Both the position numbers and the translations under genes were made by a program. The notes under the pieces are model-generated. The model was given only the letters and a program-made list of their open reading frames with translations. It did not search any database and had not been told where the DNA came from. 64,000 bases of DNA from Caballeronia peredens (GTDB taxonomy: Bacteria; Pseudomonadota; Gammaproteobacteria; Burkholderiales; Burkholderiaceae): contig FCOH02000001.1 in the NCBI GenBank assembly GCA_001544595.2, forward strand, positions 496,001 through 560,000, in the 5' to 3' direction. Each line of letters begins with the position of its first letter. Position 1 is the stretch's first letter. This document shows positions 52,846 through 61,409 of the stretch, piece after piece.

Positions 52846-54195
52846 CTAAGGCAATGACTTCGGCGGATGTTCGATGTTCGTCGCTTGTCCGCGCAATGCG
52901 TCGATCCGGCTCAGGTCTCGCGAATACCTCGACCGGCCGACGGCAAACGCGAGCATCGCCGCGACGCTCACGAGCGGAACCAGTTGCAGCGCTCCCAGGA
53001 GACCGATACGGTCCGCGATCGCGCCGGTGACGAGCGGACCCGGCGCGAGACCGATCAGGTTGTTCGCGAGCGTCAGCGTCGCGAATGCAGACGCATGGAT
53101 TGCGGCCGGCGTGAGATTCGCCACCATCGCGCCCGCCGGTCCGGACGTGCCCGCCACGACGAGAATCCCCACGCCGATCAAGATGAGTTGCAACGGGCCG
53201 GCATCGAGCCTGAAACCGACGGACAGGAACACGAGCGAGAGCAGGCAATAGACGAGCGCCGTGATCCACTTGCGCGCGGGCGCGTTCCTGCAGATACGGT
53301 CGGTGGCTACGCCGCATGCGACCATGCCGATGCCGCCCAGCAGCACGAAGGCCGCCGCGCCCGCCGCGGCCTTGTCCGCGGGCAGCGCGTAGTAGCGATT
53401 CAGGAAGCTCGGCATCCAGGCGATCACCGCGCCCATGATGAAGAGTTGCAGCCCGCTGCCGACATAGGCGCAGACGACCGAGACCGTCGAGAACAAACCT
53501 GCCAGCAGCGTGCGCAGGCTCGTGCGCACGCCGTCCGTTCGACGTTTCGCCGCCGGGACGTCGGGATACCGTGCCGCGATGCGCTTGTCCGACACCACCA
53601 GCCGGTAGGCGATCACCAGCAGAAGACCGAAGCCTGCCATCGCGCCGAAAGACGCCCGCCATCCGAAGTGAACGGCGACGAATCCGCCGAACGCCATGCC
53701 GAGCACCGAACCGAACGCGCCGCCGGCCATGAAGGCGCCGGTGAGCGTGGAACGCAGATGAGGCGGAAAAATGCTGAGGATCAGCGCGATCCCCACGCTG
53801 CCATAAGCCGCTTCGCCGAGCCCCACGAAGGCGCGGGCCACCAGCATTTCACCGTAGTTGCCGGCGACGGCGCAGCCGAGCGTCGCGACGCTCCAGAGGG
53901 CAGCCATCACGATGAGGCTGCGCACGCGGCCCCAGCGGTCCGCGAGCACGGAAAGAGGAAAGGTGAGCAGGCCCACCATCAGCGCCACGACGCCACTGAG
54001 CGAACCCAGTTGCGTGTCGGACAAGCCCCACGCCTGTTTCAGGAGCGGGAACACGGCGTTCAGGACTTGCCGGGACATATAGTCCGACAGCAGCAGGCCG
54101 AACGTGAGCGCGAACACGATCCATGCGTATTTGCGCGATGCGGGCCTGGCGACGTTGATGCCGCGCGCGGCCGGCTCGATCCAGTCGATTTGCAA
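52846..54195 (-). CDS. MFS transporter (anion:cation symporter-like)
   Basis: A 449-residue major facilitator with about 12 membrane helices. The first begins at YAWIVFALTFGLLLSDYMSRQVLNAVFPLLKQ, and motif A is VLADRWGRVR. The DYMSRQ stretch and DTQLGSLSG resemble carboxylate or aromatic-acid transporters in this group. It lies 64 bases upstream of the Rieske gene and 161 bases downstream of the second BKACE, on the same strand. It is the likely uptake protein for the compound degraded by this module. The substrate cannot be read from the sequence. Confidence 0.92.
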   Translation of the reverse strand: MQIDWIEPAARGINVARPASRKYAWIVFALTFGLLLSDYMSRQVLNAVFPLLKQAWGLSDTQLGSLSGVVALMVGLLTFPLSVLADRWGRVRSLIVMAALWSVATLGCAVAGNYGEMLVARAFVGLGEAAYGSVGIALILSIFPPHLRSTLTGAFMAGGAFGSVLGMAFGGFVAVHFGWRASFGAMAGFGLLLVIAYRLVVSDKRIAARYPDVPAAKRRTDGVRTSLRTLLAGLFSTVSVVCAYVGSGLQLFIMGAVIAWMPSFLNRYYALPADKAAAGAAAFVLLGGIGMVACGVATDRICRNAPARKWITALVYCLLSLVFLSVGFRLDAGPLQLILIGVGILVVAGTSGPAGAMVANLTPAAIHASAFATLTLANNLIGLAPGPLVTGAIADRIGLLGALQLVPLVSVAAMLAFAVGRSRYSRDLSRIDALRGQATNIEHPPKSLP

Positions 54196-54267
54196 GATTG
54201 TCTCCTCCGATGGACGGCATCGGCATCATCATGCGCGTGGGCGCGCAGCGTGCCGTTGATTGTTTTG

Positions 54268-54290
54268 GCCGGGAAGACGGGCTTCCCGGC
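54268..54290. repeat. Strong hairpin between BKACE and MFS genes
   Basis: GCCGGGAAG-ACGGG-CTTCCCGGC has a perfect 9-bp stem and 5-base loop inside the 161-bp gap within the minus-strand module. It lacks a downstream U-run on the minus strand. It could be an attenuator, an mRNA stabiliser or the end of a transcript. Confidence 0.5.
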
Positions 54291-54356
54291 GTTCGCCGTG
54301 GAGTGTCAGGTTAAACGTACCGGCGCGGGGCCATCACTGCGCCTTTACGCTGGGGG

Positions 54357-55412
54357 TCAGGCCGCGCGCAGAGGAAGGTTCACCTGGCCCGGCTTGCGGT
54401 TCGGCGCCATGCCGTTCGCGACGAGCGTTTCGTCCGCCGTTTCGTACTGCACGCCGATGCGATAAATCTCGCGCGCTTCCCGGCCGTCGGCGATCTCGCG
54501 TCCCAGTTCGCGCGCCACGCGCACGCACTGTTCGATCTGCTGCACGGAGGTCATGCGGTTGCCGTGTTGATCGATGATCGTGTCCTCGATACCGCAGCGC
54601 GGATGCAGACCCATCGCCATCGCCATCATGTTGAACGGCAGTACGTTCTTCAGGAGCGATTCGGCCGTCAGCGTGCAGCCGTCCGGCGCGCGGTGGACGA
54701 AGTTGAAGAAGTTGAACGGATTCGGGCCGTCGAAGCCGCCGCCGATGCCGATCCACGTCAGGTTCAGCGGTCCTCGATAGGCGCCCTTGCGCACGAGGCG
54801 TTCGAGCGTTTCCAGCGCGTGGATGCCGGTGAGCTGAAAATGCGGCTGGATGTTCGCCGCCTGCAGGCGACGCAAATGCTCCTCGACCCATGCCGGACCC
54901 GCGGGCACGGTCATTTCGCTGTAGGCGGCCTGGTACGCGGGATGAGCGAGCGACGTGCCCTTCACATACTCCGGATACAGCAACTCCATGATGTTCATCT
55001 GCGTCGTGTTGATGGCGACGGTCACCTGATCCGGCTTCGGATCGAGCTCGGCGAGCATGTGGCGCGTGTCGTCGGACAGCCACTTCGCCGCCTGACCGTC
55101 GTCTTCCGGTGCGAACGAGATGGACCCGCCGACCTGAATGATCATGTCCGGCACCGCCGCGCGCACGCCCGCGATCAACTCGTTGAACTTCGACAGACGC
55201 TTGGAGCCCTTGCCGTCCAGCTCGCGCACGTGCAGATGCAGGACTGTCGCGCCCGCGTGATAGCAGTCGACGGCTTTCTGGACCTGCTCGTCCATCGTCA
55301 CCGGAATGTCCTCCGGAAAGTCGGCGGGCATCCATTCGGGGCCGTAGGGTGCCACCGTGATGACGACCTTGTCCTGGTTCTCGGGGTGCAGCGAATCGTC
55401 GAGGAATTGCAT
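54357..55412 (-). CDS. BKACE (DUF849) beta-keto acid cleavage enzyme, second copy
   Basis: A 351-residue member of the BKACE family, longer than the one at 526 and clearly divergent. Zinc ligands H59 and H61 are in VLHLHVRE, with E276 in CGIEDT. Extra segments compared with the first copy are a longer N-terminus and insertion around IGIGGGFDGPNPFNFFNF. The reaction by family is acetyl-CoA-dependent cleavage of a beta-keto acid to acetoacetate and a CoA ester. It is encoded with a TauD-family dioxygenase, a quinone oxidoreductase and MFS, suggesting an oxidised, possibly aromatic or aliphatic, keto-acid substrate. The specific compound is unknown. Confidence 0.92.
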   Translation of the reverse strand: MQFLDDSLHPENQDKVVITVAPYGPEWMPADFPEDIPVTMDEQVQKAVDCYHAGATVLHLHVRELDGKGSKRLSKFNELIAGVRAAVPDMIIQVGGSISFAPEDDGQAAKWLSDDTRHMLAELDPKPDQVTVAINTTQMNIMELLYPEYVKGTSLAHPAYQAAYSEMTVPAGPAWVEEHLRRLQAANIQPHFQLTGIHALETLERLVRKGAYRGPLNLTWIGIGGGFDGPNPFNFFNFVHRAPDGCTLTAESLLKNVLPFNMMAMAMGLHPRCGIEDTIIDQHGNRMTSVQQIEQCVRVARELGREIADGREAREIYRIGVQYETADETLVANGMAPNRKPGQVNLPLRAA

Positions 55413-55471
55413 GTGTTGCTCCGGCGTAAGAAGGATCGATGTAAGTCAAGCGGCGTCTCGAGACGCGAGGA

Positions 55472-56320
55472 TCAATAGGGCACGTCGCCGATGATTCCGG
55501 CGCGCTCCATCTTTCGATGGCACGGCGGGTAATCCATGACCGCGTAATGCTGCGTACTGCGGTTGTCCCAGATCGCGACGCTGTTCTTTTTCCAGCGCCA
55601 GCGAACCTGGTATTCGGGGATGTACGCCTGGCTGATCAGGTAAGCGAGCAACTGACCCGCACCCGGATTGGCGTCCTGGCCGAAACGCACGCGCTCGGGC
55701 GTGTGATAGTTCGTGAAATGCGTCGTAAAGGCGTTGACGAACAGCGTCTTCTCGCCGGTTTCCGGGTGCGTGCGCACGACCGGGTGTTCGGCGTCGGGAA
55801 ACTGGGCTTTCAACGCGAGCCGCTTTTCGATCGGCATGGCGGCCCCGAAACTGGCTTCGATGCTGTGGCGCGCGCGCAGATCGGCGATCTGGCTCTTGAC
55901 GTGCCCGGGCAGGTTTTCATAGGCGAGCACCATGTTCGCCCAGATGGTGTCGCCGCCGACGGGAGGACACTCGACGCAACGCAGCACGCAACCGAAGGGC
56001 GGCGCGGCGCGCCAGGTGGCGTCCGTATGCCACGCGTTTTCGTAGCGGTCGTTGGCCTGGTCGGGATTCTTGTAGATGCGCACGAGACCCGGATGCTCCG
56101 GATCGCTCCCGGCGACAGGATGATCTTCCAGCTCGCCGAAGCGGCGGGCGAACGCGACATGCTCGGCGCGCGAGATGTCCTGATCGCGGAGAAACAACAC
56201 GCGGTGTTGAAGCAGCGTCGCGCGGATTTCCGCGAACAGGCCGTCGTCGTGCACCGCGTCCGCGAGGCTCACGCCCGTGAGTTCGGCTCCGATGGAGCAG
56301 GTGAGTGGTTCGACGCGCAT
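55472..56320 (-). CDS. TauD/TfdA-family Fe(II)/2-oxoglutarate dioxygenase
   Basis: A 282-residue dioxygenase of the TauD/TfdA family. The iron facial triad is H98-x-D100 (AWHTDATW) and H258 (RSTQHYAV). An arginine in the C-terminal CHRKMER segment (R269 or R273) is the expected 2-oxoglutarate binder. ATG 56320 was chosen because GAGGAG stands about 8 bases upstream. The family hydroxylates sulfonates, phenoxyacetates, and other carboxylates with loss of CO2 from 2-oxoglutarate. It overlaps no gene but is only 11 bases from the Qor stop, so both are in one operon. It may cleave an ether or sulfonate bond to give the keto acid for BKACE; this is inference. Confidence 0.94.
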   Translation of the reverse strand: MRVEPLTCSIGAELTGVSLADAVHDDGLFAEIRATLLQHRVLFLRDQDISRAEHVAFARRFGELEDHPVAGSDPEHPGLVRIYKNPDQANDRYENAWHTDATWRAAPPFGCVLRCVECPPVGGDTIWANMVLAYENLPGHVKSQIADLRARHSIEASFGAAMPIEKRLALKAQFPDAEHPVVRTHPETGEKTLFVNAFTTHFTNYHTPERVRFGQDANPGAGQLLAYLISQAYIPEYQVRWRWKKNSVAIWDNRSTQHYAVMDYPPCHRKMERAGIIGDVPY

Positions 56321-56331
56321 GATGTGTCTCC

Positions 56332-57312
56332 TCACACGACGAAAATGGATGAGCCGGTCGTCTTGCGCGACTCCAGATCGCGATGCGCCTGGGCGGCATC
56401 CTGCAGCGCGTAGCGCTGGTTGATCTCGATGCGGATGCGGCCGTTCGCGACATGCCCGAAGAGTTCCTCAGCGAGCGTGGCCTTCTCGGCCGGATTGGCG
56501 ATGTAGTCGGCAAGCGCGGGGCGCGTCAGAAAGAGCGAGCCCTTCATCGCCAGCAACTGCGGATTGAACGGCGGAATCGGTCCGGATGCGGTCCCGACGC
56601 AGACCATCAGCCCGCGGCGCCGGAGCGAATCGAGCGACGCTTCGAAGGTGTCCTTCCCGACGCTGTCGAACACGACGTTCACGCCCGCGCCGTCCGTCAG
56701 TTCCCGCACGCGTTTCGCGACGTCCTCATGGCTGTAATTGATGACGTGTTCGCAGCCGTGCTCACGGGCGATCTCGGCCTTGGCATCGCTCGACACCGTG
56801 CCGATCACCGTCACGCCGAGCAGGCGCGCCCACTGCGAGACGATCAGCCCGACGCCGCCGGCCGCCGCATGCAGCAGGATCGAATCGCCGGCCTTGAACG
56901 GATGGATGCGGCGCATCAGATAGGACGCGGTCAGGCCGCGCATGGTCATCGCGGCGGCGGTCTCGCAGTCGATCCCGTCCGGCAGCCGGACGAGCGCCGC
57001 CGCGGGCGCGAGGCGCTCCGTGCTGTATGCACCGAGCGTGTTGATGAACCCAGTGTAGGTTACGCGATCGCCGACGCGCACCTGATCCACGCCCGCGCCG
57101 ACGGCTTCGACGATCCCCGCGGCCTCCACTCCCATACCGGCGGGCAGCGGCACGGGATACAGGCCGGAGCGGAAGTAAGTATCGGCGAAATTCAGACCGA
57201 CGGCCTCGTGGCGCAGTCTTACCTGGCCGGGGCCGGGTGCGCCGACCGCGATTTCTTCCCATCGCAACACTTCGGGGCCGCCGGTCTCGTGAAAGCGGAT
57301 TGCATGTGCCAT
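56332..57312 (-). CDS. Quinone oxidoreductase (zinc-free MDR family)
   Basis: A 326-residue Qor-type medium-chain reductase. GVEAAGIVEAVGAGVDQVRVGDRVTY lies in the catalytic domain, and the NADPH motif HAAAGGVGLIVSQWARLLG in the Rossmann domain. It has the typical C-terminal GRIRIEINQRYALQDAAQAHRDLESRKTTGSSIF. No zinc cysteines are seen. ATG 57312 follows a GGAG, while the longer frame upstream lacks support. It starts the minus-strand catabolic module, 43 bases downstream of the Usp-hemerythrin stop. It may reduce an enone or quinone in the same pathway. Compare the more distant MDR protein at 1955. Confidence 0.92.
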   Translation of the reverse strand: MAHAIRFHETGGPEVLRWEEIAVGAPGPGQVRLRHEAVGLNFADTYFRSGLYPVPLPAGMGVEAAGIVEAVGAGVDQVRVGDRVTYTGFINTLGAYSTERLAPAAALVRLPDGIDCETAAAMTMRGLTASYLMRRIHPFKAGDSILLHAAAGGVGLIVSQWARLLGVTVIGTVSSDAKAEIAREHGCEHVINYSHEDVAKRVRELTDGAGVNVVFDSVGKDTFEASLDSLRRRGLMVCVGTASGPIPPFNPQLLAMKGSLFLTRPALADYIANPAEKATLAEELFGHVANGRIRIEINQRYALQDAAQAHRDLESRKTTGSSIFVV

Positions 57313-57355
57313 TCGTCTCTCCATTCTTGCGCGCGCCGTCAGGCTCGCAGCTTGT

Positions 57356-58249
57356 CTATTCGATATTCGTGGCGCGTTCAGCGGGGCTGAACGTGCCGTC
57401 GATCTCGGTCCAGTCGGCATAGCTCAGATAACGCCGTGCCGCCGGCAAGATCACGCCCTGCTCGCGCCCCATCCATTCCCAGACGAATCGCGCATAGGCG
57501 CTGACGGCCCGCTCGATGTCCTCCGGCGCGTCGGCGCAGTCCGGCTCCCGGCCGACCACGCGAGTCAGTTCGTGAACCAGTTCATCGTCGCGCCGGTGCA
57601 GGCGTTCGAGTTCGGCGAGTTCGGCGTTCAGTCTCGACGTGCGCTTCCGAAGGCGCCGGAACAACGCGACTTTTTCTTTCGCTCGAAAGCCGCGCGCGGG
57701 AAGATCCTGAAGTCGACGGGCGATGTCGCGCGTCGTCGCCGCGGAGGGCGCCGCGCTGCGATCGTGCGCGGCGCGGATCGTGTCCAGCCATTCGTGAAGC
57801 ATGTCCGCAAGCGTCCGGTGCGCGCTCAGAAGCGCGCCGATCGACGCCGCCACGGCCGGCCGCCGGTCCGTCCCGCACGACAGCATGGCGGGCAGGATCA
57901 CCTCGGCCGACGCCGCGTGCCCGTCCGGCAGACTTGCGCCCGTGCAGATCAGATCGCAGTCGTGCCGGCGTGCCTGCGCCAGCAGGGTGCCGAGCGTACC
58001 GGCCCCGGCGGCGGCGACGCACGTGCAGGGCACGCCCTGCGCGCGGGCGCCGGCCTCGGCTCGGGCGAGCAACGCGTCCGCGTGCTCATCGGCGTTTCCG
58101 GGAGTCGCGCCGGAGACGCCGCAGGAAGCGGATGACACATGCAGGAAAGTGATTCGCGCGCCGACGGCCTGCGCGAATTCGGTTGCATGGCCGATCGCTT
58201 CGATGCCGGCGTCGGTGTCCTCGACAGGAACGAGTAGATGCTGATACAT
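57356..58249 (-). CDS. Universal stress protein fused to a hemerythrin-like (HHE) domain
   Basis: A 297-residue two-domain protein. Residues 1-125 are a Usp fold: MYQHLLVPVEDTDAGIEAIGHA, then ITFLHV, and a C-terminal CDLICTGASLPDG part with a weak nucleotide motif. Residues 140-297 are helical and fit an HHE/hemerythrin domain, with H144, E154, E209-E213, H218, H226, E263 and the ending WMGREQGVILPAARRYLSYADWTEIDGTF. It probably senses or stores iron, oxygen or nitric oxide while responding to stress. ATG 58249 is the first start with Usp homology. It is divergent from the LuxR-type regulator, and a shared box (58319-58338) is in the spacer. Confidence 0.82.
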   Translation of the reverse strand: MYQHLLVPVEDTDAGIEAIGHATEFAQAVGARITFLHVSSASCGVSGATPGNADEHADALLARAEAGARAQGVPCTCVAAAGAGTLGTLLAQARRHDCDLICTGASLPDGHAASAEVILPAMLSCGTDRRPAVAASIGALLSAHRTLADMLHEWLDTIRAAHDRSAAPSAATTRDIARRLQDLPARGFRAKEKVALFRRLRKRTSRLNAELAELERLHRRDDELVHELTRVVGREPDCADAPEDIERAVSAYARFVWEWMGREQGVILPAARRYLSYADWTEIDGTFSPAERATNIE

Positions 58250-58318
58250 GGTGTTTCTTTCTGATCCGGGTAGGTGCCTGAACTCATCTGCATCGTAGTG
58301 CAGGGCGATCCCGCGCGA

Positions 58319-58338
58319 CCCTCTCGCGAAGGGAGGGG
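58319..58338. promoter_or_regulatory. 20-bp box in the Usp-HHE / LuxR spacer
   Basis: CCCTCTCGCGAAGGGAGGGG has CCCTC/GAGGG arms around a TCGCGA centre. Its reverse complement recurs with one mismatch at 61173-61192, between the LuxR-type gene and the porin. It is the likely binding site of the MalT-like regulator, possibly serving both divergent genes. Confidence 0.55.
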
Positions 58339-58435
58339 TTGACGCCCCCCTGTCATTCGAACGATGCTGTGGGCGCGATCCCGGGCCGATGCGGCTCTCC
58401 CGGATCGCCCAAGCCTTCAGACCAACCCGTTCCCG

Positions 58436-61129
58436 ATGGCCCCCACCCAAAGCGGCGCAGCACGTTCCACCACCGAGCTGGTCCTCAAAACCATCGCGCC
58501 CCGCGCCCCGCTCAACCTGCTCGCGCGGCAGCGGCTCAGCGCGGATGCCGCGCAATATCGCGACCGCCAGATCACGCTCGTGCAGGCGCCGGCCGGCTAC
58601 GGGAAAACCTCGCTGCTCGCGCAGTGGCGCCGCGAATATCTCGCGCGCGGGATTGCCGTGGCGTGGCTGCTCGCCGACGAGCGCGACGATCCCGAGCGAC
58701 TTCTGCGCGGCCTCGTGCAGGCGGTGCGAACCGGGTGCGCGCGGGCCGGCTTCGGCGCGATGCTGCTCGACGGCGCCCTCGCGTCGGTGGGCGATCTCGA
58801 CGGCGCGACGGGCTGGCTCGCGGAGATCGCCCTGCTGTCGCTGGATGTCGTCCTGATCATCGACGAAGCCGAGCGGCTGCCGGCCGCGGGCGCCGCATTG
58901 CTGGCCTACCTGCTTCACAATGCGCCGCAAAACCTGCGCATCGTGGTGGCGGGGCGAAGCGGACTCGAAGCCTCGATGGTCGATCTTCTGACGTATGGAC
59001 AGGGCACGCTCGTCGGACCGGATGCGCTGCGCTTTCGACTCGACGAAACGATCGCGTTGATCGGCAACCGTTTCGGCGAGCGTGTGGATGCCGACGCGTG
59101 CGCGCGTCTCTTCGAGGCGACGGACGGCTGGCCGCTCGGCCTGCAACTCGCGCTCGGCTCGATGGCGCATGCCGCGGACCCGCGCAGGGCGGTAGACGCG
59201 CTTTTGTCGGGGCCGGGCGGCCTGCGCGAGCATCTCGTCGGTGCATTGATCACCCATCTCTCGGCGGAGGACGAGGCCTTTCTCACGCGTGTGAGCGTCG
59301 TCGACATGCTGCATCCGGAGTTGTGCGAGGCGCTGACCGGCCTTGCCGACGCGCCGGAGCGGCTCGCGGGCCTGGTCCGGAAAACCCCTGTGTTCATCAC
59401 GGTCGAGGACAGCGCGTGGTGCCGTCTGCACACGCTCGTGCGCGACGCGCTGCGCGTCCGGCTCGCCGATCTGCCCGCCGCCGAACGCGCGGAACTGCAC
59501 GCGCGCGCGATGCGATGGTTCGTCGGGCGCGACATGATCGAGGAAGCCGCACGCCACGCGCATGCGGCAGGCGAACACGGCACCGCGTACGACCTCGCCG
59601 AGCGAAGTCTGCACGATGCGGTGCGTCACGGTCACCTGAGTCTGGTACTTGACTGGCTCGATCTGATTCCGGAAACCGAACTCGAACGGCGTCCCCGTTT
59701 GCGGCTCGCCGCGGCCTGGGCGCTGGCGGTCGGGCAACGCCACGAGGAAGCGCAGCGTCAGATCGGGCGCATTCTCGCGGGCCCGGCCGTTGACGTGAAA
59801 CTGCGCTATGAATGCGCGCTGATCCTGAGCGCGGCTGCTTATTTCGCGGACGAACCGGACCGCTTCGTGGCGCTCTTCGAACCGTGGGCGAACATGCCAC
59901 CCGACGGCGGTTCGTGGCTCGCGCAGGTTCACGCGAATCGTCTTGCCGCCCGCGCGATGCTGCTCGGCGACCCGGCCCAGGCGCGGCGCGCGCAGCAACG
60001 CGTGCCGTGCGCCGGAGGCGGCGAGACGCTCGATTATCTGGTGCGCTGGGGCGAGTACATCAAGGGCGCCAGCTATCTTTGGGAAGGCCAGATGTCGCTC
60101 GCCGACGAAGTGCTGAAGGCCGCACTCGCGAGCGCCGAGGCGGAACTGGGGCGGCGGCATCCGCTCAGTTGCATGTTTGCCGTGGCGTGCGCGGCGATCG
60201 CCTACGAAGACGATCGCCTGGATGAAGCGGCGGCCTTGCTTTCCAACCGCCTCGATATGCTCGAACGCGCCGCGACGCCCGAGACCGTCGTGCTCGCGTA
60301 CCAGACGGCCGCGCGCATTGCCGCCGCGCGCGGCGCGGAACATCGCGCGCTGGATATGCTGGAAGCGTTGCACGCGCTCGGCGTGAGCCGCGGTCAGCCG
60401 CGTCTGTGCATCGCGAGCCTTGCCGGGCAGATCCGCATGCACGCGGGCCGCTATCGCGTCGAGACATGCCAGGCGCTGATGCGCCGCATCGAGGAGATTC
60501 TGGCTCGCGAGGCCGGCCGCGGGCCGCTCTGGCACGAGTCGGTCGCCGTATTGCAGTTGCTTGCGCGCGCCGACGTCGCCATCGCCGGGCGAAACTGGCC
60601 GCAGGCGCTCGACGCGCTGGACACCGCGGGCGCACGCGCCGACGCGATGAAGATGGGCCGCCATCGCATCGAGATCCTGGCTTTACGCGCGTTCGCGCAG
60701 CGGCAAACGGGCGCGGATGCGACAGCGCTATTGCTCGAAGCGATGAATCTCGCGCAGACCTTCAGGCTGGGCCGCACGCTGATCGACGCTCATCCCTCGC
60801 TCGCGGATTGGGCGCGCCGCACGGCCGACGCGGCGAGTTCCGAGGACATCGGCCAGACCTCCGCCGCCTTGCCGGGCGTGCGGCCGCTTCCGCGCGAGAC
60901 GGGCGGTCCCCGCGCGGTGCCGTGTGTCGTCCTGACGCCGAAGGAACGGGAGATTCTCGAGTTGCTCGCGCGCAATCTGACCAACAAGGAGATTGCGCGC
61001 GCGGGAATGATCGGGGAGGGCACCGTCAAGTGGCATCTCAAGAACCTGTTCGGCAAGCTCGACGCAAGCTCGCGCAGGCACGCGGTGCGGCGTGCAGTGG
61101 TCCTCGGCCTGCTCGAAGGCACGCAATAG
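58436..61129 (+). CDS. LuxR-family MalT/AlkS-like transcriptional regulator
   Basis: An 897-residue STAND-type activator. An N-terminal NTPase has Walker A QAPAGYGKTSLL and Walker B VLIIDEAERLP. The middle 450 residues are TPR/MalT-like helical repeats. The C-terminal LuxR helix-turn-helix is LTPKEREILELLARNLTNKEIAR, continuing GEGTVKWHLKNLFGKLDASSRRHAV. MalT and AlkS are the characterised relatives. ATG 58436 starts just before conserved sequence; an in-frame ATG at 58364 adds 24 residues. With the acyl-CoA ligase and porin nearby, a fatty-acid or alkane sensor of the AlkS type is plausible but inferred. It ends beside a direct 11-bp repeat. Confidence 0.92.
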   Translation: MAPTQSGAARSTTELVLKTIAPRAPLNLLARQRLSADAAQYRDRQITLVQAPAGYGKTSLLAQWRREYLARGIAVAWLLADERDDPERLLRGLVQAVRTGCARAGFGAMLLDGALASVGDLDGATGWLAEIALLSLDVVLIIDEAERLPAAGAALLAYLLHNAPQNLRIVVAGRSGLEASMVDLLTYGQGTLVGPDALRFRLDETIALIGNRFGERVDADACARLFEATDGWPLGLQLALGSMAHAADPRRAVDALLSGPGGLREHLVGALITHLSAEDEAFLTRVSVVDMLHPELCEALTGLADAPERLAGLVRKTPVFITVEDSAWCRLHTLVRDALRVRLADLPAAERAELHARAMRWFVGRDMIEEAARHAHAAGEHGTAYDLAERSLHDAVRHGHLSLVLDWLDLIPETELERRPRLRLAAAWALAVGQRHEEAQRQIGRILAGPAVDVKLRYECALILSAAAYFADEPDRFVALFEPWANMPPDGGSWLAQVHANRLAARAMLLGDPAQARRAQQRVPCAGGGETLDYLVRWGEYIKGASYLWEGQMSLADEVLKAALASAEAELGRRHPLSCMFAVACAAIAYEDDRLDEAAALLSNRLDMLERAATPETVVLAYQTAARIAAARGAEHRALDMLEALHALGVSRGQPRLCIASLAGQIRMHAGRYRVETCQALMRRIEEILAREAGRGPLWHESVAVLQLLARADVAIAGRNWPQALDALDTAGARADAMKMGRHRIEILALRAFAQRQTGADATALLLEAMNLAQTFRLGRTLIDAHPSLADWARRTADAASSEDIGQTSAALPGVRPLPRETGGPRAVPCVVLTPKEREILELLARNLTNKEIARAGMIGEGTVKWHLKNLFGKLDASSRRHAVRRAVVLGLLEGTQ

Positions 61130-61151
61130 CACCCAACGGCCACCCAACGGC
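61130..61151. repeat. 11-bp tandem direct repeat
   Basis: CACCCAACGGC occurs twice in a row directly after the LuxR-type stop codon (TAG 61127-61129). A third partial copy, CACACGAGG, follows. It may be a slippage product. Confidence 0.6.
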
Positions 61152-61172
61152 CACACGAGGAACAGGCGCTGC

Positions 61173-61192
61173 CCCCTCCCGTCGCGAGAGGG
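61173..61192. promoter_or_regulatory. 20-bp box upstream of porin
   Basis: CCCCTCCCGTCGCGAGAGGG is the reverse complement of the box at 58319-58338 with a single mismatch. It lies 217 bases before the porin start, so binding of the LuxR-type protein may control porin expression. Confidence 0.55.
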
Positions 61193-61409
61193 GTTCGAAT
61201 CGCGCTCCTTCCGTATTCTTGCTCCATGACTTCACGCGTGATTGCGACGTCTTCGAAACATCGCGCGCGTGGCGTCGATCCCGGCTGGAAAGCTCGCGGA
61301 TAGTCGCCCTGCCGGTCCATCGCTACGCAAGCTCGTGAAACGATGAACGACCAGCCGGCCGCGCCCGCACGATGCATTTTCGCAAGCCGCAAAAAAATAT
61401 GGAGACCTC

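Noticed and set aside
57356-60664. Single 1102-codon open frame on the minus strand across Usp-HHE and the LuxR-type gene
   Set aside because: Only the part from 58249 to 57356 carries domain motifs. The upstream part is antisense to the well-supported LuxR-type gene and has the Arg/His-rich composition of a shadow frame in GC-rich DNA.
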